From contig QMYL01000075.1 in assembly GCA_003662645.1 (NCBI GenBank), positions 1-5,773 on the forward strand: a stretch of 5,773 nt of DNA, given 5' to 3'. The position numbers and the translations under genes are program-made. Of this stretch, positions 1 through 4,843 are shown in pieces. The notes under the pieces are model-generated. The model was not told the origin of the DNA, did no database searches, and saw nothing but the letters and a program-made list of their open reading frames with translations. Source of the stretch: Candidatus Bathyarchaeota archaeon. Its GTDB lineage: Archaea > Thermoproteota > Bathyarchaeia > Bathyarchaeales > B26-1. Each line of letters opens with the position of its first letter. Position 1 is the stretch's first letter.

Positions 1-1
1 C

Positions 2-601
2 AAGGAGGCTACAACCGAGGTGCCGCTCCGCCCAAACGCTGTGAACCCCTTCACAAACGAGAATACGGGCAACAACCTCGGCGTCGGAATACCGAACATA
101 GAGTGGGAGTTCACCCAGTCGGATTACATGGAGTTGACGGCCTTCCCGAAGGGGGCGGGTTCAGAGAACGTCTGCGCCATGAAGATGATGCTACCCGGCG
201 AGGGCGTTAGGGGCGTTAGGAGGTTCGTCATCGACTGCGTATTGAAGGCCGGCGGCATGCCGTGCCCCCCAACCGTAATCGGGATCGGAATAGGCGGAGG
301 CTCAGATACAGCGATGAAGCTCGCTAAGAGGGCCCTACTCAGACCCCTAAACGAGCCTAACCCAGACCCGAGGATAGCGAGGTTAGAGGAGGAGATATAC
401 ATGGATGTAAACTCAACCGGGATAGGGCCCATGGGGCTGGGTGGAGATGTAACAGCCCTAGCCGTCAAGGTTGAGTATGCGTATAGGCATCCAGCCTCCT
501 ACCCAGTGGCGGTAGCCTTCAACTGTTGGGCGTCCAGGCGTTCCACGGCTAGGATATACCGGGATGGAACGGTCGAGTACATAACCCATAGACGGGGGTG
601 A
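2..601 (+). CDS. Class I (iron-sulfur) fumarate hydratase, alpha subunit, C-terminal part (5' end cut)
   Basis: This subunit carries the [4Fe-4S] cluster of a two-subunit hydro-lyase that interconverts fumarate and malate in the cytoplasm. The frame is open from base 2 (first residues [16 protein letters not shown]), so the GTG at 20 is an internal valine and not a start; roughly the first 80-90 residues lie outside the window. Family blocks seen in order are the [14 protein letters not shown] region, [46 protein letters not shown] and NCWASRR. The cysteines at 263-265 (PCPP) and 524-526 (NCWA) match two of the three cluster ligands of the family; the third (CQDTG-type) would be in the missing part. 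The 9-base direct repeat at 203-220 encodes GVRGVR, which fits the family alignment. The stop at 601 is 22 bases before the beta subunit, so the two form an operon. L(+)-tartrate dehydratase alpha is the main alternative and cannot be excluded from sequence alone. Confidence 0.93.
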   Translation, partial: KEATTEVPLRPNAVNPFTNENTGNNLGVGIPNIEWEFTQSDYMELTAFPKGAGSENVCAMKMMLPGEGVRGVRRFVIDCVLKAGGMPCPPTVIGIGIGGGSDTAMKLAKRALLRPLNEPNPDPRIARLEEEIYMDVNSTGIGPMGLGGDVTALAVKVEYAYRHPASYPVAVAFNCWASRRSTARIYRDGTVEYITHRRG

Positions 602-608
602 AGATGGA

Positions 609-616
609 GGAGGGTG
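609..616 (+). promoter_or_regulatory. Ribosome binding site for the fumarase beta subunit
   Basis: GGAGGGTG resembles the archaeal consensus GGAGGTGA. Its GGAGGG core (609-614) ends 9 bases before the TTG at 624, which supports TTG as the true start. An ATG at 604 lies in another frame and is closed by TAA at 619-621 after five codons, so it is not the gene start. Confidence 0.6.
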
Positions 617-623
617 GGTAAGG

Positions 624-1238
624 TTGAGGTCTACCAGTGAGGTTAGGCTCAAGACCCCGATAGCCAGCGATGAGATCCGGAGCCTAAGGGTTGGGGACGT
701 CATCTACATAACCGGAACCCTAGTCACAGCTCGGGATAGAGCCCACAAGAGGATGGTAGACCAGATAAAAAGCGGGAAGCCCCTACCAGTCGACCTGCGC
801 GGTATACCGGTATACCACTGCGGGCCGATAGTCAGGAGGACCAGCCGTGGATGGACCGTGGTATCAGCCGGCCCAACGACGAGTATGAGGATGGAACCCT
901 ACGAGGGTTACATAATAAGGCGATTGGGCGTCCCGATGGTTATAGGGAAGGGTGGTATGGGCGAGGAGACCACAAGGGCCATGAAGGAGTTCGGAGCCGT
1001 CTATGGAGCCTTCACAGGTGGAGCCGGCGCCCTAGCAGCCACCCTCATAGAACGAGTCGTCGGCGTTGAGTGGCTTGACCTAGGCATGCCGGAGGCCCTA
1101 TGGATATTTGAAGTCGAGGACTTCGGCCCCCTCGTGGTGGCCATAGACTCCCATGGCAACAACCTCTTCATGGAGGTTCGCAGGGAGGCGGGGAGGAGGG
1201 CGGATGAGATAATACGCAGAATTGAACATGAAGTTTAG
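624..1238 (+). CDS. Class I fumarate hydratase, beta subunit
   Basis: This is the partner of the upstream alpha subunit, corresponding to the C-terminal domain of single-chain class I fumarases. It supplies much of the substrate pocket. The 204-residue length fits stand-alone archaeal beta subunits. Family blocks are LRVGDVIYITG (21-31), TARDRAHKRM (35-44), HCGPIV (65-70), SAGPTTSMRME (81-91), GKGGM (108-112) and VEDFGPLVVAIDSHGNNLF (164-182). The arginine and threonine of the GPTTSMR block and the lysine of GKGGM correspond to substrate-binding or catalytic positions known for the family. The start is TTG, chosen because the family homology begins immediately afterwards (VRLKTPI), a GGAGGG site lies 9 bases upstream, and no ATG is available in frame. 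Its TAG stop shares bases 1236-1237 with the TAA of the convergent peptidase gene. It could be tartrate dehydratase beta, but fumarase is the usual role in archaea with central carbon metabolism. Confidence 0.93.
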   Translation: MRSTSEVRLKTPIASDEIRSLRVGDVIYITGTLVTARDRAHKRMVDQIKSGKPLPVDLRGIPVYHCGPIVRRTSRGWTVVSAGPTTSMRMEPYEGYIIRRLGVPMVIGKGGMGEETTRAMKEFGAVYGAFTGGAGALAATLIERVVGVEWLDLGMPEALWIFEVEDFGPLVVAIDSHGNNLFMEVRREAGRRADEIIRRIEHEV

Positions 1239-2947
1239 GCTTCTAGGTAGTAGCCTCCGCCCTCGCGCCTGACCCTCCTAGGTCTCTCATATTCCTCGAA
1301 TACTCCGGCCTTCCTCAACGCGTAGAGGATGGAAGCCAAGATTATGGATGCCACCGTCATTATCGTGAGCAGTGGGGCTGCCTTCGCCACCAGTATGGCG
1401 AGGGCTAGGTAGTTGTTGGCTCCCGCAACGTCGTTCCCGCTCATGCCGGCTATAGCCCTCCTGTATAACTGCTCGGCTACCAGCTTGTATGGTAGGAAGA
1501 GGGGGCTCACACCATCTATCAACCTCTTAACCTCAACTATCAGCCTCGGGTAGACGTATAGGTCCAGGACATTAAAGCCCAAACTGTTAAGTAGTGGTGC
1601 AACTGGTTCCCCAGCCGCCAGACTAAGGTAGTAGGTTAGTACGTTGTTATCCTCCACCTCAGCTCCATTTATCAACTTGAAGAAGCGGGCGTAATACTGG
1701 AGGCCTCCATACTTGCCCGCCAGCATTGTGACGACGTAGTACGCCGCGGTGTATAGGGTCCACATATCCCTAGGCCTCCTAGACGGGGTCCACCTCAAGA
1801 GGAACCCTAAGTTCTCACCCTCACTCTTCTTCAGCTTGACGATGCTCTCGTTCAGGTCCTTCTCCATCTCGAAGGCGCCCTCATAACCGAGGCCCTCAGC
1901 TATCTCGATGCTGATGTATTGGGCTATCCCCTCATGGAACCACAGGAACTTGTCAGGGGATAGTCCGGCTGCCCATATGAAGTGGTGGATCAGCTCGTGT
2001 AGGGATATCACCTCTATGTAGCCCTCCATGTAGCGCGTGTAGAATACGTTTATGTGGATGTTCCCAGGTGTCCCACCGGTGAAGGGGACGTAGCCCCCGA
2101 TTGAGAATAGAAGATTGAAGTCTGGGAGGAAGAACTCAACCCTTATATTCTCCAAGGTGACGTTGAAGATGTCGACGAGGTCCTCGTAGGTTCTGTTGTA
2201 GAGGTTGAGTATTCTCTCAGCGTAGTTTGAGTATCTACCAACCGTCTGGAAGGTGAAGTTCCCCATCGTTATGCTCATCAAGTTCGGGGAGTCCTCCCCA
2301 GTCTTGAAGCCTATCTCGACCCTCATCAGGGTCTCCGGCAGGTCGGCCTCGACGTAGTTTCTGTTTGTTGGGGGCAATGGATAGATCGAGCTAGTCGTCC
2401 TCCCTATCGCCAGGCTCTGCCTGCTCTTTATCTCGAATTCCTGCGGGAGGATCACCCTAACCCTACCTGAGCTGAACCCGTCAAACCCTATTTGGGATGA
2501 GTAGAAGATTCCATCCGGCTCTATTATCATAGCGGCACAGGTGAAGTTGTACTCTATGTAGAACTCGAAGTAGTCCTCGGAGTTGAAGGTGAAGTTTAGG
2601 GCCTTGTAGAAGTAATAGTTTATCCCTACAACGTCGGATGTATCGTGGAGGCTCCACCTGGTTATCCTGCCACGCAACGTCCGGTTGACCCAACTCGAGA
2701 ACTTGGGAACTAGGACCCAAGATGAACCCGAAGGGGTATTGCTCCTATAACTTATCACAACAAGGGCTGAACCCTCCCTATCAACCTTGTAGCTGTAGGT
2801 GTAGATGCCAACCTTCGGGGGCTGATAAGTTGACTGGTATGATGAGAGTGAGGGGTTTAGGGTTGAAAGTAGGAGGAGGGCTGAGATTAAAGCCAGCCCC
2901 ATCATTCTCGTGCGTAAGAACCTGCCAGCGCCCCCTCTACCCCTCAT
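1235..2947 (-). CDS. Membrane-anchored extracytoplasmic zinc metallopeptidase (gluzincin type)
   Basis: The 570-residue protein is probably a peptidase facing the outside of the cell. Residues 1-36 look like a signal peptide: an arginine-rich start (R2, R4, R9, R12, R14), a hydrophobic core MMGLALISALLLLSTL (15-30), then a polar stretch. Residues about 45-280 form a beta-rich N-terminal region. The zinc site is HELIHHF (H317, E318, H321, H322), with HEGIAQY at 338-344 giving E339 as the likely third ligand, 17 residues after H321. This HExxH...E layout resembles gluzincins such as M1, M61 and the MA-like group. A hydrophobic helix at about 523-543 is followed by a basic tail (RKAG, RPRRVRREG), predicting a type I topology. 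Seven N-x-S/T sequons (N88, N118, N134, N230, N251, N262, N366) lie on the predicted outer part. The start could instead be M15 or M16; the ATG at 2947 has a weak GGAAGG site 6 bases upstream. Substrate is unknown, and it could be an inactive relative. Confidence 0.8.
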   Translation of the reverse strand: MRGRGGAGRFLRTRMMGLALISALLLLSTLNPSLSSYQSTYQPPKVGIYTYSYKVDREGSALVVISYRSNTPSGSSWVLVPKFSSWVNRTLRGRITRWSLHDTSDVVGINYYFYKALNFTFNSEDYFEFYIEYNFTCAAMIIEPDGIFYSSQIGFDGFSSGRVRVILPQEFEIKSRQSLAIGRTTSSIYPLPPTNRNYVEADLPETLMRVEIGFKTGEDSPNLMSITMGNFTFQTVGRYSNYAERILNLYNRTYEDLVDIFNVTLENIRVEFFLPDFNLLFSIGGYVPFTGGTPGNIHINVFYTRYMEGYIEVISLHELIHHFIWAAGLSPDKFLWFHEGIAQYISIEIAEGLGYEGAFEMEKDLNESIVKLKKSEGENLGFLLRWTPSRRPRDMWTLYTAAYYVVTMLAGKYGGLQYYARFFKLINGAEVEDNNVLTYYLSLAAGEPVAPLLNSLGFNVLDLYVYPRLIVEVKRLIDGVSPLFLPYKLVAEQLYRRAIAGMSGNDVAGANNYLALAILVAKAAPLLTIMTVASIILASILYALRKAGVFEEYERPRRVRREGGGYYLEA

Positions 2948-2987
2948 GGTGAACCTTCCGTCAAGGAAGTAACTCGCACAAGATGGG

Positions 2988-2997
2988 ATTTATCTTT
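2988..2997 (-). promoter_or_regulatory. Candidate TATA box for the metallopeptidase gene
   Basis: Read on the minus strand this is AAAGATAAAT, preceded by G and A residues that could serve as a BRE. Its centre is about 45 bases upstream of the ATG at 2947. With the usual archaeal spacing, transcription would begin near 2967 and leave a leader of about 20 bases, just enough for the weak GGAAGG (reverse of 2954-2959). This is a pattern match only. Confidence 0.35.
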
Positions 2998-3050
2998 TTC
3001 CCCCAGCCGGGACGCATCGAGCATACAGAGGGGGACGCTTAATAGGGAGG

Positions 3051-3062
3051 TTTGTTAAATTA
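3051..3062 (+). promoter_or_regulatory. Candidate TATA box for the small membrane protein gene
   Basis: TTTGTTAAATTA is an AT-rich element in a GC-rich surrounding, centred about 25 bases before the ATG at 3081. That spacing would give a nearly leaderless transcript. A competing candidate is CTTAATAG at 3038-3045, which would give a short leader containing GAGG (3067-3070) 10 bases before the ATG. The sequence does not decide between them. Confidence 0.25.
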
Positions 3063-3080
3063 GACTGAGGCTCAAAAGTG

Positions 3081-3452
3081 ATGGGGAGGTTTAGGTTGGA
3101 TATTCTAACCCTGATCGTAGCATCGGTAGCCTTCGCCCTATACGTGACCTGTCCAAGGATGACTGCCATGATAGCAACAGAATCGAAGATGAGCGGTTTT
3201 AACCCGATCCTAACGGTAAGCTTGGGCTGCATGCTCGGCATACCGCTCTTCATAGTTCTCTTCTACACCTTCAAGCACCTCGGTGTAGAGGCAACCATCA
3301 TGCTGGCAGCGGCCTTCGATGTTGGCGCAGCCCTACTCCTCGGGAAGATAAACCTGAAGGGCGGACTGGAGTTGTTAATAATCACTGCCTTCGTCTATGT
3401 TGGTATAAGGGTTGCCCCAATAATTGCGGAGGCGATCCTATCAGCCCTATAA
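3081..3452 (+). CDS. Small integral membrane protein of unknown function
   Basis: I do not recognise a family. The protein of about 123 residues has four likely membrane segments: about 7-25 (DILTLIVASVAFALYVT), 43-65 (ILTVSLGCMLGIPLFIVLF), 69-88 (GVEATIMLAAAFDVGAALLLG) and 95-122. An aspartate sits inside the third segment (AAAFDVG) and an arginine in the fourth (GIRVAP). The basic start (MGRFR) suggests a cytoplasmic N-terminus. No metal or nucleotide motif is visible. A GTG at 3078 directly precedes the ATG and is an alternative start; an in-frame TGA at 3066-3068 rules out anything longer. GAGG at 3067-3070 could serve as a ribosome site. The gene is divergent from the metallopeptidase, is separated by 133 bases from it, and is followed by a hairpin. 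The strongly hydrophobic composition and absence of stops argue for a real gene, but the function is open. Confidence 0.7.
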   Translation: MGRFRLDILTLIVASVAFALYVTCPRMTAMIATESKMSGFNPILTVSLGCMLGIPLFIVLFYTFKHLGVEATIMLAAAFDVGAALLLGKINLKGGLELLIITAFVYVGIRVAPIIAEAILSAL

Positions 3453-3453
3453 G

Positions 3454-3474
3454 GGGTATGGAAAACAGATACCC
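3454..3474 (+). repeat. Short inverted repeat (hairpin) after the membrane protein gene
   Basis: GGGTAT (3454-3459) and ATACCC (3469-3474) are perfectly complementary, with a 9-base loop rich in A. The hairpin begins two bases after the TAA stop at 3450-3452. No T-run follows, so it is not a classical intrinsic terminator. It could protect the 3' end, mark a processing site or arise by chance, since a 6-base stem is short. Confidence 0.35.
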
Positions 3475-3487
3475 GATTGTAATGTCC

Positions 3488-3517
3488 GTTAAACCTTATA
3501 TCCAGATTGGGTTTAAC
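3488..3517 (+). promoter_or_regulatory. Inverted repeat bracketing the thrC TATA-like box (candidate operator)
   Basis: GTTAAACC (3488-3495) and GGTTTAAC (3510-3517) are perfect reverse complements separated by 14 bases, so the half-sites are 22 bases apart centre to centre, about two helical turns. The spacer contains the TATA-like TTATAT (3496-3501). A dimeric regulator bound here would block TBP/TFB. It is also possible that the left arm serves only as a BRE-like element and the symmetry is fortuitous. Confidence 0.4.
3495..3502 (+). promoter_or_regulatory. Candidate TATA box for thrC
   Basis: CTTATATC is the best TATA-like element between the membrane gene and thrC, with GTTAAAC just upstream as a possible BRE. 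Normal archaeal spacing puts the transcription start near 3525, giving a thrC leader of about 70 bases that contains the short upstream reading frame. Confidence 0.45.
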
Positions 3518-3522
3518 TAAAC

Positions 3523-3528
3523 GGAGGG
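3523..3528 (+). promoter_or_regulatory. Strong Shine-Dalgarno site upstream of a short reading frame
   Basis: GGAGGG lies 8 bases before the ATG at 3537, an ideal distance. It is a better match than the site serving thrC. If transcription starts near 3525, the site would sit at the extreme 5' end of the message and may be partly lost, so its use depends on the real start point. Confidence 0.35.
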
Positions 3529-3536
3529 TTCGGAGT

Positions 3537-3617
3537 ATGCTATTCGACTGCCACGTCCATAGTGGGGGGAACGAAAGCGAGGTAACCGGAAGATGGACGG
3601 GGAGAACCACTACCTGA
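3537..3617 (+). CDS. 26-codon upstream ORF overlapping the thrC start (leader peptide or gene remnant)
   Basis: The frame starts at ATG 3537, has a GGAGGG site 8 bases upstream and stops at TGA 3615-3617, overlapping the first 25 bases of thrC in another frame. The peptide begins MLFDCHVHSGG and ends in three threonines. Two readings are possible. It may be a short translated leader that tunes initiation at thrC, since ribosomes on it would cover the thrC start. It may instead be the first codons of a lost metal-dependent hydrolase, because D-x-H-x-H near the N-terminus is typical of PHP and amidohydrolase proteins. The terminal threonines come from bases that also encode the thrC N-terminus, so they may be coincidence. 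Translation is not shown. Confidence 0.25.
   Translation: MLFDCHVHSGGNESEVTGRWTGRTTT
3579..3583 (+). promoter_or_regulatory. Ribosome binding site for thrC
   Basis: GAGGT lies 9 bases before the ATG at 3593 and fits the start chosen for thrC. It falls inside the upstream short reading frame, so ribosomes translating that frame would occlude it. Confidence 0.5.
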
Positions 3618-4843
3618 AGTGTATAGGTTGCGGCTGTGAGTACGAACCAGACGAGGTTCTATATCTATGCCCGACCTGTGGAGACCTGTTGGCCGTCGAG
3701 TACCGTGAATTCCCAAAGCCGTCAAACCTGAAGGAGGCGTGGCGGCGGAGGGACCGCACAGTCTGGAGGTACCGTGAACTATTACCGATAAGGAAGGATA
3801 CACCCATAATAACCCTCGGTGAGGGAGGGACAACCCTGAATAGATGCCCAAGGCTCGGCCGCCTTGTGGGCTTAGATCGATTATACGTGAAGAATGAGGG
3901 TGAGAACCCCACCGGCTCCTTCAAGGATAGGGGGATGACCGTTGGGGTCACCCGTGCTATAGAGCTGGGGATGGAGAGGGTTGCATGCGCGTCGACTGGG
4001 AATACATCGGCCTCCCTAGCGGCCTACTCATCGAGGGCGGGGCTTGAGTGTTTGGTCTTGATACCGTCAGGTAAGATAGCCTTCGGGAAGCTCGTCCAGG
4101 CGGTCATCCATGGGGCTAGGGTTATCCAGGTACGCGGGAACTTCGATGAAGCGTTGAGGGTGGTTAGGGAGCTGTGTAACCGCCACCCGATATACCTGCT
4201 CAACTCGGTTAACCCCTACCGCCTAGAGGGGCAGAAGACCATAGCCTATGAGGTGGTTGAACAGCTGGGTGGGCTGGTTCCAGACAGGGTTATAGTCCCA
4301 GTTGGGAACGCTGGAAATATAAGCGCCATCTGGAAGGGTTTCAGAGAGCTATATGAGATCGGCCTAACAGGGGAGCTCCCGCAGATGGTTGGGATACAAG
4401 CCGAGGGGGCATCCCCGATAGCCTCATCCCTAAAGAGGGGCATGGAGACCGTAAAGTTCGTAGATGAACCCGAGACCGTCGCGACCGCCATAAGGATAGG
4501 TTCCCCAGTGAACTGGAAGAAGGCTGTAAGGGCCGTCAAGGAGTCTAGAGGCTTGATGGAGACAGTCTCCGATGATGAGATACTGGAGGCTCAGAGGCTC
4601 CTAGCCCAGCTTGAGGGTCTATTCGTCGAGCCTGCAAGCGCGGCGTCTGTTGCTGGACTACGCAAACTTACGGCCTCCGGGGTTATCGATGGGGATGAGT
4701 TGGTGGTCTGTATAGCCACAGGCCATGGGTTGAAGGATCCAAACATAGTGTTAGAGAGGTTCCCAACTCCGGTTGAGGTTGATCCGGACGTGGATTCCGT
4801 CGAGAGGATTCTGGGGATAAAAACGGTGAGGGCTGCCCGTTAG
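3593..4843 (+). CDS. thrC: Threonine synthase
   Basis: This PLP enzyme converts O-phosphohomoserine and water to threonine and phosphate, the last step of threonine synthesis, in the cytoplasm. The 416 residues are typical of the shorter archaeal and plant-like class. A small zinc-ribbon-like N-terminus has C10, C13, C26 and C29 (CIGC and CPTC), as in many archaeal homologues. The PLP lysine is K111 in GENPTGSFKDRGM (codon 3923-3925). ASTGNTSASLAAY (133-145) and VGNAGNISAIWKGF (237-250) are the cofactor and phosphate-binding loops, and VEPASAAS (345-352) and TGHGLKDP (376-383) complete the family pattern. A related PLP lyase such as threonine dehydratase is unlikely given the zinc-ribbon start and the TGHGLKDP end. 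An in-frame TAG at 3560-3562 limits the N-terminus, and ATG 3593 with GAGGT upstream is the best start. Homoserine dehydrogenase is next door, tail to tail, which supports the pathway call. Confidence 0.95.
   Translation: MDGENHYLKCIGCGCEYEPDEVLYLCPTCGDLLAVEYREFPKPSNLKEAWRRRDRTVWRYRELLPIRKDTPIITLGEGGTTLNRCPRLGRLVGLDRLYVKNEGENPTGSFKDRGMTVGVTRAIELGMERVACASTGNTSASLAAYSSRAGLECLVLIPSGKIAFGKLVQAVIHGARVIQVRGNFDEALRVVRELCNRHPIYLLNSVNPYRLEGQKTIAYEVVEQLGGLVPDRVIVPVGNAGNISAIWKGFRELYEIGLTGELPQMVGIQAEGASPIASSLKRGMETVKFVDEPETVATAIRIGSPVNWKKAVRAVKESRGLMETVSDDEILEAQRLLAQLEGLFVEPASAASVAGLRKLTASGVIDGDELVVCIATGHGLKDPNIVLERFPTPVEVDPDVDSVERILGIKTVRAAR

Noticed and set aside
20..22. GTG as start of the fumarase alpha gene
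   Set aside because: The frame is open upstream to the window edge and the residues before it (KEATTE) match the family, so the codon is an internal valine.
203..220. Tandem 9-base repeat in the fumarase alpha gene
   Set aside because: It encodes GVRGVR, which matches the usual family sequence at this place, so it reflects protein conservation and codon choice.
2991..2999. T-rich run on the plus strand as a terminator
   Set aside because: It lies between two divergent genes where no plus-strand transcript needs to end, and reads better as a TATA-like element of the minus-strand gene.
2948..3077. Possible tRNA or small structured RNA between the divergent genes
   Set aside because: No cloverleaf, T-loop consensus or CCA-type end could be found on either strand.
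3395..3951. Minus-strand open frames across the thrC leader and thrC 5' part
   Set aside because: They overlap thrC and the membrane gene, show no recognisable domains, and are explained by the codon bias of the plus-strand genes.
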